A DNA stretch of 64,000 nucleotides from positions 1-64,000 of IMG/VR virus record IMGVR_UViG_3300035156_000206; one strand, given 5' to 3'. The notes under the pieces were generated by a model. That model had not been told where the DNA came from. It did not search any database and worked only from the letters and a program-made list of their open reading frames with translations. Positions 37,080 through 46,024 of the stretch are shown here, in pieces; within the stretch, counting starts at the first letter, position 1; every line of letters begins with the position of its first letter. A program made the position numbers and the translations under genes. Source of the DNA: a virus.

Positions 37080-38429
37080 TTACACTCCGAAGTTGTGAGG
37101 GGCGATGTTAACCGAGTCGAACTCTCCACCGAATGATGGTACAGCAACTGAGTAGAACTGCGACTTCACAGAACCGTCTGGCACTTGCTTATCGGGACGA
37201 CTATGCTGACGGTCCAGCAACTGCTGTAACGATGCTGGGATGTACAAGGCAGTAACACGCATCCCACGCTGACGAGCCATATCGATGTAACGCTTTCGAC
37301 GTTTGGCACCAAGGTTGGTGTTATCTACCAAGATGTGCTTGTTGTCTTTGAACACCGCATTGATTGCCTCTGTCACATACGCATCGAACTCTTTCTCATT
37401 CGCTACCGCATATTCATAGGCGCTGTGGTAGTTGAAGCGGTTGCACTCGGGAGAGATCCCTTTCATCACGTCAACGTGGCCTAAAGCAAACTTGTAACGC
37501 AAGTCGTCAAGTGAGAACGGGACGAACCCTGGCAATGCCGCACGCAATGAAGACTTACCAGCACCTGATGGACCAATCATCATGATCATCTCAGGTGTAT
37601 CTTGTTTGTTGTTGATCTGTTCGTTCAGATGAAACACAGTAGCCCCCATGTTCTCCAGAGTAGATTGGCGTTCAGCAATCCAATCCATCATGCGACCGCA
37701 GTTACCAGCGTAGTCGTCCGAATCGCGTCCTTCTGTATCGCCCTTCAGCATGTTGAAGAACACCTCTGGTCCATTAGGCAAGAAGGTCATTACCAACGAC
37801 TTGTCAAGTGCCAGTACTTTGTCCTTGTTCTTCAGGCCGTAAGGCAAGTGATGCTCGATCATCCATGTGATGACATACACGTCCCAGATCGTGATCAGAC
37901 CTTCGAACATCGCCCAGTTGTCGATCACGTAGCCTTCGAACCTGCGGGCAGACTCAGCTTCGTGGCCAGCATATGAACGGTATTCACCACGCTCATCGGA
38001 GATCTTTGTTACTTCCGCTGCAGGCTTGCCTGTATCGTGGAACAGCAAGGCCAGCGATACCAGAACGATGTGGCGACGATTGAACCAGTTGTGCTCTTCT
38101 GCTACCCTGCGTTCACCTGAGGCAGCATTCAATCGTTCGATGTTGCCTGGTGAGAACGTATCCACACACTCCATCTCAAAACGCTTCAGCAATTGCTCAC
38201 GTTCCGAGTCATATTCAACCAGTGTTGGCTTTGGGAAGTGCTTGGCAGCTGCTACCAGAGTCATCTCGGTATGGAAAGCCACATTGGCTTCACGGTGCCA
38301 AGGAGAGTCCTCGACAGTGTTCTGCATCTCTTTCCAAAAATCTGTCAGCTTGAATTCCCCGATTAACGCTTGTAAACGCGTTAAATCGTATTCTAAGCGT
38401 GGTTTTGCTGTGGAATCAGTAGTAGTCAT
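37080..38429 (-). CDS. HD-domain / polynucleotide kinase fusion
   Basis: A 449-residue, two-domain enzyme. N-terminal HD phosphohydrolase: HFPKP.. region, HD at 131-132 (LFHDTGKPA), EHHLPYG near 192. C-terminal P-loop kinase: GPSGAGKSS at 286-294, DNTNLGAKRRKRYI, and an Arg-rich lid (RQHSRPDKQVP), as in T4-type 5' polynucleotide kinases. Joined HD and kinase modules fit RNA or tRNA end repair: the HD part would process 2',3'-cyclic ends or nucleotides and the kinase would phosphorylate 5'-OH. An RlaP-like nucleotidyltransferase is encoded at 54189; no RNA ligase is in the window. Confidence 0.85.
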   Translation of the reverse strand: MTTTDSTAKPRLEYDLTRLQALIGEFKLTDFWKEMQNTVEDSPWHREANVAFHTEMTLVAAAKHFPKPTLVEYDSEREQLLKRFEMECVDTFSPGNIERLNAASGERRVAEEHNWFNRRHIVLVSLALLFHDTGKPAAEVTKISDERGEYRSYAGHEAESARRFEGYVIDNWAMFEGLITIWDVYVITWMIEHHLPYGLKNKDKVLALDKSLVMTFLPNGPEVFFNMLKGDTEGRDSDDYAGNCGRMMDWIAERQSTLENMGATVFHLNEQINNKQDTPEMIMMIGPSGAGKSSLRAALPGFVPFSLDDLRYKFALGHVDVMKGISPECNRFNYHSAYEYAVANEKEFDAYVTEAINAVFKDNKHILVDNTNLGAKRRKRYIDMARQRGMRVTALYIPASLQQLLDRQHSRPDKQVPDGSVKSQFYSVAVPSFGGEFDSVNIAPHNFGV

Positions 38430-38474
38430 TTGAATCCCTATTCTTTATCAATTGGTTGTTGTTTCTTGATGCGA

Positions 38475-38503
38475 ATCATACGCAAACAGAAGCAAGAAGT
38501 CAA
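38475..38503 (-). promoter_or_regulatory. promoter
   Basis: TTGACT and TATGAT, 17-bp spacer, for the HD-kinase gene. Confidence 0.85.
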
Positions 38504-38536
38504 CCGATAAAAACAAGACCAGCACCTACTAGGGAC

Positions 38537-38563
38537 GAAAAAAGAGCCCACCGAAGTGAGCTC
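38537..38563 (-). terminator. terminator
   Basis: GAGCTCAC-TTCG-GTGGGCTC then TTTTTT on the minus strand. Confidence 0.85.
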
Positions 38564-38588
38564 AAGTCCTACTGCGAGAAACTAGGTT

Positions 38589-39656
38589 TTACAGCGCGAT
38601 TTCTACCGCACCAAAGAACGCACGCTCAGGTGAGCTGAATGGTGACTCGGCGATGTTACTGCCGATGTTTTGCACTTGGTCAGAAGCACAGTTGCGACGG
38701 AACACCAGTTCGTTAGCCAGCTTCTGCAAGCCAGCATCCGAGGAGTTGCCAGTTGGTGCGTAGTGAGTACACACTTCCGTGGCGATGTTCCATGCATCCA
38801 TCACAGTCAGATGGCTTGGCAACTGAGCCGCAATGGCACGGTTGTCGAGTGCTTCCATCTTGTAGTGACCCATCAAGTGGGCGTATGGATCAACGATCTT
38901 GTACATCCGATGGAGGCCGATGTTGTCTTGGTCCCCATCAGCCTTTTCCAGGCGGCCAGTAATGTGCTTGTCGAGGATCATCAGATCTGCAACAGACGCA
39001 CGTTGGATGGCCATTTCGCCCAGACGGGTTTGGATCTTGGTGTTGATTTTGTTCTGGAGTTGCAGGTTTGCGATCTCCAGGTGCTCATCCCAACGGTTCA
39101 CCAACGGGATCTGCATGTTGATGAACGGTGCGGTATTCACCATGTCGTTCATGCAGGCCACGCGACTGAGACGGAACACCGAACTCACGTTCTTCGCGAA
39201 CGGGTTCCAGTTGAATGACAGAATGGAGAAGAACTCCCCACCAGTCTTCATCATCGGGATTTCGATTTCGTCCTTGCTCCACACTTTACCGAGGCCGATG
39301 TCTTGGCTTTGGGTTCGGTTGAGCATACGGTGCGTCGCACGGTCCTGCTTGGTGGTGATCTCGGTATAGCCAATGACCTTCATCAGGTTGTCCAGAGCGT
39401 CGTCCGAGTGACTGAACCCAACATAGTTCTGGTCACGGAAGTCGACGAGCTGATCGTCCAGGAAGAAGTAATCACCACCAGTCAGGCGCTTGGCCAATTC
39501 GTTTGGCATGACCAGCTGCAGCTGTTGCGAAATCCGGCTGCTTGCTGAAAACTGGTGTTGATATTCGTCATTGACGGTAATGAGTGCGCAGACACCGGCA
39601 TGGCTGTCTACTGCTTCTACTTGAACATTAGCGTCGCGAATCATGGCATGTTGCAT
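38589..39656 (-). CDS. DUF932-like phage protein
   Basis: A 355-residue protein. The middle stretch VFRLSRVACMNDMV and the general layout match the DUF932 family (phage/plasmid-like proteins of unknown role). FFSILSFNWNPFAKNVSSVF precedes it. Start at M1 after AAAGGGG. Single-gene unit, probably abundant because of its strong promoter. Confidence 0.72.
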   Translation of the reverse strand: MQHAMIRDANVQVEAVDSHAGVCALITVNDEYQHQFSASSRISQQLQLVMPNELAKRLTGGDYFFLDDQLVDFRDQNYVGFSHSDDALDNLMKVIGYTEITTKQDRATHRMLNRTQSQDIGLGKVWSKDEIEIPMMKTGGEFFSILSFNWNPFAKNVSSVFRLSRVACMNDMVNTAPFINMQIPLVNRWDEHLEIANLQLQNKINTKIQTRLGEMAIQRASVADLMILDKHITGRLEKADGDQDNIGLHRMYKIVDPYAHLMGHYKMEALDNRAIAAQLPSHLTVMDAWNIATEVCTHYAPTGNSSDAGLQKLANELVFRRNCASDQVQNIGSNIAESPFSSPERAFFGAVEIAL

Positions 39657-39708
39657 TTGTGTACCCCTTTGTGAAAATCGGAGATCTGAAATGACATCCG
39701 ATTTAGTA

Positions 39709-39736
39709 ATCTTACAGGGTTTTCACAAAAAGTCAA
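39709..39736 (-). promoter_or_regulatory. promoter
   Basis: TTGACT and TAAGAT, 16-bp spacer, for the DUF932-like gene. Confidence 0.85.
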
Positions 39737-40305
39737 CGGAACCTTTTCAAGAGAGCCTTGAATTTTCGCATACCAGCAACCATCGGCCGGATTTTGGCAA
39801 CAGCAGCAGGTTCAGGTGCGCACGGATGCAGGCACGTCTTCGCACCTTCCACGGCTGGCTTTGGTACTTGGTAGTAATCGAACCGGTAGCATGGATAACC
39901 ACTGGACGAATTACAGTACTCGATGATGTGAATCAGAATCAACTTCGGATCATCGAAGTAGTCACGCAGGAAGTTCTGCATCGCCGTCCCGTCGTGGTAG
40001 CTGCTGTTGGCTTGGCGAACGTGTTTGTTCTCGCAGTCTTGGTACTTTTTGTAGTCCCAGGACTGCATACGATCGTGGTATGCCGAGCCATTAGCTTTCA
40101 CCTTGGCACCATAGTGGATGTACTGGACGATTGGGTCATAGCTGTACGGATGAGACTGCTTGGTCCGTTTGGCAACAACACCTTTCTCGTCCGTGTACCC
40201 GATTACCGGTTGGATAGGACCATCCCATTCAACATGGTCAATCATGTTCCCATGCAGATCGAACTTCATGTTGTAGATGTTCGTGTACTTACGTGATGTG
40301 GACAT
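39733..40305 (-). CDS. hypothetical protein
   Basis: A 190-residue protein rich in Tyr and His (SYDPIVQYIHYGAKVKANGS), unrecognised. AAAGGA before the ATG. Third in the operon starting at 41710. Confidence 0.8.
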   Translation of the reverse strand: MSTSRKYTNIYNMKFDLHGNMIDHVEWDGPIQPVIGYTDEKGVVAKRTKQSHPYSYDPIVQYIHYGAKVKANGSAYHDRMQSWDYKKYQDCENKHVRQANSSYHDGTAMQNFLRDYFDDPKLILIHIIEYCNSSSGYPCYRFDYYQVPKPAVEGAKTCLHPCAPEPAAVAKIRPMVAGMRKFKALLKRFR

Positions 40306-40307
40306 GG

Positions 40308-40583
40308 CTATCCTTTCGGGTTCGGCCAGAGTGAATGTTCCGATGCGTAGATGGTTACGCCCTTGCTGTTGTATTCTAGCCGGTGCTTGCCACTCATGGC
40401 TTCGGCTGCATGCCTAGGATCTACCTGCAACATCCCATTGTGGGTCATAACGGCCTGCGTCAAGATACGCGTCATGAACGCGTTCTCGCGTAACAGCATC
40501 CTGTTTGCTTCCAGGATTGCTGTTATGTGGTCAACGCTTTGTTGAAGCTGATCGTTGACCTTGATGATGTCTCCGTGTGCCAT
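40308..40583 (-). CDS. hypothetical protein
   Basis: A 91-residue protein: helical N-terminus (DIIKVNDQLQQSVDHITAIL) and a beta-hairpin-like C-terminus (HRLEYNSKGVTIYASEHS). Unrecognised. Confidence 0.78.
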   Translation of the reverse strand: MAHGDIIKVNDQLQQSVDHITAILEANRMLLRENAFMTRILTQAVMTHNGMLQVDPRHAAEAMSGKHRLEYNSKGVTIYASEHSLWPNPKG

Positions 40584-40591
40584 GTGGTTCC

Positions 40592-41710
40592 TTATTCTGC
40601 GTAGTACAGTTCTTTGGCCTTGGTAATATCAAAGACCGGCGGAATGGAAAGGTCTTCGTTGACGAACAACGAAGACATCTTGGTGCTCGTGCTGTGGAAC
40701 ATGCCCTTGGTCGTCAGGTACTTGATGACGGCCCGGACAGTGATGTATTCTTGAAGCGTTTGTGTCTGGTTAAGCAGTCCCATCAACCACGTAAGACCAT
40801 GCGAAGGCCGGAGGCCGATGCTGAAGGTGGACTTGATCGCTTTGGACAGTGCCGGGATGTTCACGGTAGACAACTGCAACATGATCTCTGGCAACTGCAA
40901 CGGCTCAACAGCATCAAAGCCGAAGATGTTGGAGATCGCTTTCGCACTATTGAGTGTGAAGTTGAGGTTCAGGTTGTAGTTCTTGTCCAGCGAATCGATC
41001 AGGATCGACAGGCGCTCTTCTGTAACTGTGATTGCAGCCGAACCATCAAGATAGTCCTCACGTTCCGAACGCGAATCGGTTTCGACTGTTGCGCTGCTGC
41101 CGATTGCATCCACGTTCTTCCAGATGGGCGGCGTCATGCAGAACGCTTCACCCGAAACGAAAGCCAGCACGCCACGTTCTTCGCTGATGATGCCGGTACG
41201 GAAGACAGGTTTGTTAGCCTCGTACAAGTCCACACAATCGACCTTCATCGTGCGGAACTTGCCATCGCGGCTGATTGGAATTGGGTAGTCGTCACTCTTG
41301 AGGCGGTCAAGTGCGTCTTGCTCGACGTTGTAGACATAGCGACCATCGAAATACCAGGTCTGTTCACCCAGCTTGTTGTCGAGGTGATCGGTTACGAAGG
41401 TTTCGATCTTGGAGGTCCACTTCTGACCTGCTTCTTGGTTCAGGATGCCAGTTGCCAAGTCGCGTTCGATGTTGATTACTTCACCATCGTAACGGAGCAC
41501 GGCAATCTCTACCGGCTTCAGGTACTTGGTGAACTTCGTCTCTGCTACGAACTTCCGCATCACTGCGAATGGAACATCGACTTTGACCAACGCTTCGGTC
41601 CCTGCAGGAGCAGTACGGTCGATGATGTGCATCGAACCCCCAAGAGCCGTAGTGCAGCTCTTGAGCAGTTCGTAGTTGACGGTCAACAGCTCGCGGTTGA
41701 ATGGAAACAT
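40592..41710 (-). CDS. hypothetical phage protein
   Basis: A 372-residue protein, start MFPFNRELLTVNYELLKS set by AAAGGG after the promoter; the longer frame begins upstream of the promoter. Mixed alpha/beta with no motif I can assign. Its size and strong promoter suggest an early function. Confidence 0.82.
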   Translation of the reverse strand: MFPFNRELLTVNYELLKSCTTALGGSMHIIDRTAPAGTEALVKVDVPFAVMRKFVAETKFTKYLKPVEIAVLRYDGEVINIERDLATGILNQEAGQKWTSKIETFVTDHLDNKLGEQTWYFDGRYVYNVEQDALDRLKSDDYPIPISRDGKFRTMKVDCVDLYEANKPVFRTGIISEERGVLAFVSGEAFCMTPPIWKNVDAIGSSATVETDSRSEREDYLDGSAAITVTEERLSILIDSLDKNYNLNLNFTLNSAKAISNIFGFDAVEPLQLPEIMLQLSTVNIPALSKAIKSTFSIGLRPSHGLTWLMGLLNQTQTLQEYITVRAVIKYLTTKGMFHSTSTKMSSLFVNEDLSIPPVFDITKAKELYYAE

Positions 41711-41747
41711 GGTAAACCCTTTCGTCAGTTGTTCAGATATGCTTATC

Positions 41748-41775
41748 ATTATAAACATATTCTCAGAATTGTCAA
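41748..41775 (-). promoter_or_regulatory. early promoter
   Basis: TTGACA and TATAAT, 16-bp spacer, then CTGACGAAAGGG; heads the operon 40592, 40308, 39733. Confidence 0.85.
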
Positions 41776-41796
41776 CGTGTTTTTTGCTGATCAAAT

Positions 41797-42438
41797 TCAG
41801 TCAACTGGGCTCACTTTACCCCACGTACGATGCACTTCTCGTACACGATGTGTGATGTCTTCAAGACGTTCTTGGTATGCATCGACGAGCTTCTTCTTTT
41901 CAGCCCACTTCAGATCTTTGAAGGTCGCCACTTTACGTGGATCGGTTTCAAGTACCGCTCGGTATCGTGCCATCACATCAGCAATATGGTTAGTACGCTG
42001 GTTTGTTTCTGGAGCACGGAAGTCCCCATGGAGGCTGTCTTCCGAGCCGAGCAGTTTGCTACCGAATGCAGTTCCTGCAGCCAGTACCACTGACCACATC
42101 AGATCACAGTACACTGAAGTTTGATGGCTCATGTTCCAGTCCATGAACGTGAACGAAATAGTAGGCCACCATGTATCCAGTTCCGATTGGAAGAACACTG
42201 CATCGATTACAAACAGCAGAATCATGCCCAATACGTACACAATACACCACATCGTAGTGAATTGCATGGCGAAGTACGCTCGTTCCCGAAGCGTAACAGC
42301 ATTCTTGACACGTTTCCAGTACACTGGAAGCAAAGCACCAGCCAAGCCCAGTGTACCAAAGAACACTGCCATCGCGAACAGATTCGATATCAGTGTGATT
42401 GTGTTCAGGAACGGGATCTTGCTTTCTTGATTATGCAT
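41797..42438 (-). CDS. inner-membrane protein
   Basis: A 213-residue protein with about four hydrophobic segments (NLFAMAVFFGTLGLAGALLP, MWCIVYVLGMILLFVIDAVF, MWSVVLAAGTAFGS) and a charged 65-residue C-terminal tail that should face the cytoplasm. Overlaps the helicase gene by eight bases. Unrecognised. Confidence 0.8.
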   Translation of the reverse strand: MHNQESKIPFLNTITLISNLFAMAVFFGTLGLAGALLPVYWKRVKNAVTLRERAYFAMQFTTMWCIVYVLGMILLFVIDAVFFQSELDTWWPTISFTFMDWNMSHQTSVYCDLMWSVVLAAGTAFGSKLLGSEDSLHGDFRAPETNQRTNHIADVMARYRAVLETDPRKVATFKDLKWAEKKKLVDAYQERLEDITHRVREVHRTWGKVSPVD

Positions 42439-43594
42439 GTTGAACCAAACCTTTCCGGTTGCCAGTTTCTGGCATTACATTCGATTGAGCCACGTAAGCA
42501 AACTCGCGCTCTACCCAGTTGCCAACACGCTGGAACAACAACCGATGCGTTTCTGGCGTACCTACGATGACCGTGGTATCTTTGTTCTTACCGGACAGCG
42601 GATTGATCAGTTCCCAGACATTGCAGGCACTGTCTGGACGAGCCGCTCGTCCGATAACCTGATTCAGTTGCGTGTAGCTGCCGTACTGGCGACCCAGCAA
42701 CACATCAGTACAACCTTTTACGTCAACACCTTCGTTGATCTTGTTGCAGTTGACGATGAACTGAATGTTCCCACCTGCTGAGAAATCATCCAGAACTACG
42801 TTGACTGCTGCTTCTGATTGTTTGGAGATCAGAGCACTTTTGTAGCCCAGTTCTGTCAGATACTCGTGAATCTCGGTCGCTTCCTTGACGGTCTTCACAA
42901 AAACCATCGTCTGTCCCATCTCGTGGCCGAAATGAGAAATGACTGATTTGATAATAGTGGCTTTGCTGCCTGTCGTTGGATCAACGATTGAATGCAGACG
43001 CGTTGGAGCCAAGAAGCCTTGTTCAACTGCTTCTTCGCGTGTAATCGGTTCAACAATCTTTTCGAACTTGATGACGCAACCGTCTGCACGCTCGTCCGTA
43101 GCCGTCAGGCCGATGATTGGATAGTCGCCCATCACCATCAGCTGACGCTGGATCGTCATCATTGCTTCGTGGTGTGCTTCATCGATCACGATGATGTCGA
43201 TACCTTCATCGACTACATGTTGTGGGATTGGCGAGAATGCCGATTGGTAGATGACGTCGACGCCGTTCTCTTCTGCAAACGTCCGCTCCGCCTGGGTCAA
43301 CAGGCGATGCTTGTGCGCTACAAACAGAACACGCATGCGACGATCCATTGGAATACCAAGGATGCGATGCAGTTCAGGATTGTTCAGAGTGAACGTGATG
43401 GTGATCGTCTTACCGGTGCCAGTAGGCTGCTTGATCAGGATCCGGCGGAACCCTTGGGAGAAGTACTGAATCGCAGCATTGCATGACGCGATTTGAAACC
43501 AGCGAACTTGTTTCTCGCCGTAGTACACATCCAGGTTGTCTTCGACATTGTCGATCATTTCAACCATGCTGGTGTCGTCGCCTACTGTGCTCAT
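42431..43594 (-). CDS. superfamily 2 DNA/RNA helicase
   Basis: A 387-residue SF2 helicase. Walker A PTGTGKT at 57-63, DEAH box at 138-141 (VIVIDEAHHEA), LTATDERADG (motif III), and motif VI QVIGRAARPD near 315. Length and order fit a DEAH-type translocase of the UvsW/RecG-branch kind without accessory domains. GAGGAG sets the ATG at 43594. Confidence 0.92.
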   Translation of the reverse strand: MSTVGDDTSMVEMIDNVEDNLDVYYGEKQVRWFQIASCNAAIQYFSQGFRRILIKQPTGTGKTITITFTLNNPELHRILGIPMDRRMRVLFVAHKHRLLTQAERTFAEENGVDVIYQSAFSPIPQHVVDEGIDIIVIDEAHHEAMMTIQRQLMVMGDYPIIGLTATDERADGCVIKFEKIVEPITREEAVEQGFLAPTRLHSIVDPTTGSKATIIKSVISHFGHEMGQTMVFVKTVKEATEIHEYLTELGYKSALISKQSEAAVNVVLDDFSAGGNIQFIVNCNKINEGVDVKGCTDVLLGRQYGSYTQLNQVIGRAARPDSACNVWELINPLSGKNKDTTVIVGTPETHRLLFQRVGNWVEREFAYVAQSNVMPETGNRKGLVQHA

Positions 43595-43638
43595 GTAGTT
43601 CTCCTCGTGAAATTTGCATATCAAAATTGAATAACCCC

Positions 43639-43667
43639 ATTGTATAGGGAATATTCAATTTTGTCAA
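43639..43667 (-). promoter_or_regulatory. promoter
   Basis: TTGACA and TACAAT, 17-bp spacer, for the helicase and membrane-protein genes. Confidence 0.85.
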
Positions 43668-43688
43668 CGAGGAATTTTGCGAATCGAT

Positions 43689-44228
43689 TTAGCCCTTTAT
43701 ATGAGGCCTCAGCGTCCGCTCATACAGTTTGATCACCTCACGTGCGAATTTACCTATGGTGTGGACGTTTGCTATCCCAGCCAGGTCAATGGTGACACCA
43801 TTCAATTCAGGGACTTTTGTCAGAGCCACAGCAAGAGCCAGATTGTCATTGAATAGCTTTTGCCCCAAAGAGTCGAGATGCTCTGGGCTAAATGGCACCA
43901 ATGGCTCGGCAAGGACGGGTGCGGGAGCAGGCGTCTTTCTTGGGCGTGGCATTTGCACATTGATCAGTGGGATGGCATTAGGTGGGCCACCAATTGACCA
44001 AATGCAGCTATGCCGAACGCCATTCAACATATACACATTTTCGACTACATGGAGTGAGTTGTGCATCTCAATGGGTTGCATGTGTTCAAGATGCTCTTCC
44101 CACACTACCGTAGCAGCAGCGTCAGATAACTTCGTGTCTACCCACTTACCGAAGATCGAATCCAGTTGGTCTTCCGTAAAGCCACCAGCTGGCACAGCAT
44201 ATGGATTAGGCTTCTGTTCCTTGCTCAT
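43689..44228 (-). CDS. hypothetical protein
   Basis: A 179-residue protein starting MSKEQKPNPYAVPAGG. A central beta-rich part (VVENVYMLNGVRHSCIWSIG) and a helical C-terminus. ATGA overlap with coaD places it in the CoA-gene operon; no function can be read from the sequence. Confidence 0.78.
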   Translation of the reverse strand: MSKEQKPNPYAVPAGGFTEDQLDSIFGKWVDTKLSDAAATVVWEEHLEHMQPIEMHNSLHVVENVYMLNGVRHSCIWSIGGPPNAIPLINVQMPRPRKTPAPAPVLAEPLVPFSPEHLDSLGQKLFNDNLALAVALTKVPELNGVTIDLAGIANVHTIGKFAREVIKLYERTLRPHIKG

Positions 44229-44767
44229 GGTGCCACCTGTGTATAACATTGATTCTTGAAGCTCTGCTTGGCGCGGAGGAGACCAAATGTGTTGTTGTGA
44301 ACGTAAGGACGAACCCGCTCTTCCCAATTAGCCAATCCCACCAAACCACGAATGGCTGAGGAACTGATCTTGGCCACATCAGGAGGTGGCATCAGGAATA
44401 CGGTGCTGATGTGGGGAGCAAAGTCGTTATTGAACTGCTGCATCCCTTGTTCGTACGTGAAGTCTGCCGAATTACGAAGCCCACGGAACATTAAGGTGGC
44501 ACCATGCTTGTCACACAGGTCCACGATCATGCCGTTATCAGCATATACCACAATTACCTTCTTGGCGTCATCCCAAGGCAACTCTTCCTCAATTGCCGAA
44601 TTGACGGTAGCCCAGCGTTCCTTGTCCGTAAAGTAGGGTACGCCCTTGTCTGCATTGCGTGCAATCGCGACATACAAGGTGTCAACCATCTTGACGGCAC
44701 TCTTGATTACGGCCAAGTGACCTTTGGTGATGGGGTCATACGACCCTGATACGAGACCGATAGTCAT
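44225..44767 (-). CDS. coaD: phosphopantetheine adenylyltransferase
   Basis: A 180-residue CoaD: joins 4'-phosphopantetheine with ATP to make dephospho-CoA and pyrophosphate, in the cytoplasm. GSYDPITKGH (8-17) is the nucleotidyltransferase T/HxGH motif, RGLRNSADFTYE (95-106) the conserved pantetheine-site block, and ISSSAIR (134-140) the ATP-side signature. About 20 residues longer than bacterial CoaD at the C-terminus. It overlaps the CoaE-HD gene by four bases, so consecutive pathway steps are translated together. Confidence 0.92.
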   Translation of the reverse strand: MTIGLVSGSYDPITKGHLAVIKSAVKMVDTLYVAIARNADKGVPYFTDKERWATVNSAIEEELPWDDAKKVIVVYADNGMIVDLCDKHGATLMFRGLRNSADFTYEQGMQQFNNDFAPHISTVFLMPPPDVAKISSSAIRGLVGLANWEERVRPYVHNNTFGLLRAKQSFKNQCYTQVAP

Positions 44768-46023
44768 GGTGCTCCTCCATCACGTGCACTGTTCTTGTTA
44801 AGATCAACAACCAGTTTCATGCGTTCCAGGATACCAACAATGTTTGCACGCGCTGGCTCTTCCAGATGTGCGTACGTCTCGGTATGGAACAATTTCGGGC
44901 GGTTCAGGAAGGCTGACATTGCCTGGATGCGACCAGTCGCAAACTGAAGATCGCTGTACTGGCTAAATTCGGCCCTGATCTGTTCATCTGACTCGATAAT
45001 GTCTGCTGTACTGCCCATACCGAGGCCACACAAATCCATATCCAGGAACAGCCCACAATCGTTCAGCAACTCAGGACGACTGAGAATGTAAGGCGACCTG
45101 ATCTGGTGGCCCTTTGTCGCACAGATCATTTCAGCAGCAATCTGTGCCGACCGCTTGGAGTGTTGTGTCAACTGACCATTGTGGTACGCGGTGAGTTGTT
45201 GGAACATCACATGTGCGCTGTCGTACTCACTGAGAGGGTACGATTCAGGATCTGTGCTGTACACGTAATCGTGCCACCAAATGGCAATCTCGACTGCTAG
45301 CGGATCGTGCATCAGCGGCTTGACCTTGTCGAACTGCTCAAAAATGTTGACGAGGTGCATGAGACCGTGGTAATGGCGGTGTTCTTCTGTGTAGGCAGCT
45401 TGGAGTTGCAACCACAAATCATGATTCCCAAATGTATTCAGAAATCGCAGTTCGAGAAGATCCATCTTCACGCCATTAGCAACTTCCGTAGCGTACTCGG
45501 CCATTTGCTCCAACGACTGATTAGTGTCAACAGCAATATCAGCCAAGGCTGCCTTCATTGTGCTGCTAAATTGTTCAGCCATAATGGCCTCAGCCTTTTC
45601 AACGCTGAAGCGGCCACGTTCGGCGATCCGTTCGCGTTGTGTGTCAATATCACAGAATACTGTGACCACAACTGCACCTTGATCGGCAAACATGATTGGG
45701 CCATCATGCTCGAAGTACAGAGGGAAGTCGAAGATGGTGTTATTGCCAATCATGGCATCGTGCATCCGCTGCTGCAGGTATTGCTTGGAGAGCCTTTCCA
45801 GCCATTCGCGGTGGATCTCATTCTTGAACACGAATGTTGAAATCTCGGCGCGGTCCGTGGTGCCAAAGCGGCCTTTCAGGGACTTGCAGAACATGTCGTC
45901 CAAGTACAGCTTGTGAATTTCGGCATCCACATCGAAAAGCTTATAATGTGGAAGACGGTCAGTGAGCATCTTGGTGAAGGTGCTCTTACCACAACCGATG
46001 TTGCCGGTGATAATGATGTTCAT
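44764..46023 (-). CDS. coaE: dephospho-CoA kinase fused to an HD hydrolase domain
   Basis: A 419-residue fusion. Residues 1-195 match CoaE: P-loop GNIGCGKST (7-15), DVDAEIHKLY (31-40), a RERIAERG lid and an AIMAEQFSS helix. This adds the 3' phosphate to dephospho-CoA. Residues 200-400 are an HD-superfamily phosphohydrolase: RHYHGLMHL (216-224) and WWHDYVYS (249-256) with SEYDSA. Bacterial CoaE is about 200 residues with no such extension. The HD part might act on a CoA-derived or nucleotide metabolite (inference). Confidence 0.88.
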   Translation of the reverse strand: MNIIITGNIGCGKSTFTKMLTDRLPHYKLFDVDAEIHKLYLDDMFCKSLKGRFGTTDRAEISTFVFKNEIHREWLERLSKQYLQQRMHDAMIGNNTIFDFPLYFEHDGPIMFADQGAVVVTVFCDIDTQRERIAERGRFSVEKAEAIMAEQFSSTMKAALADIAVDTNQSLEQMAEYATEVANGVKMDLLELRFLNTFGNHDLWLQLQAAYTEEHRHYHGLMHLVNIFEQFDKVKPLMHDPLAVEIAIWWHDYVYSTDPESYPLSEYDSAHVMFQQLTAYHNGQLTQHSKRSAQIAAEMICATKGHQIRSPYILSRPELLNDCGLFLDMDLCGLGMGSTADIIESDEQIRAEFSQYSDLQFATGRIQAMSAFLNRPKLFHTETYAHLEEPARANIVGILERMKLVVDLNKNSARDGGAP

Positions 46024-46024
46024 G

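Noticed and set aside
40577-42124. 515-codon plus-strand frame
   Set aside because: Antisense to two well-supported minus-strand genes; no ribosome site or motif.
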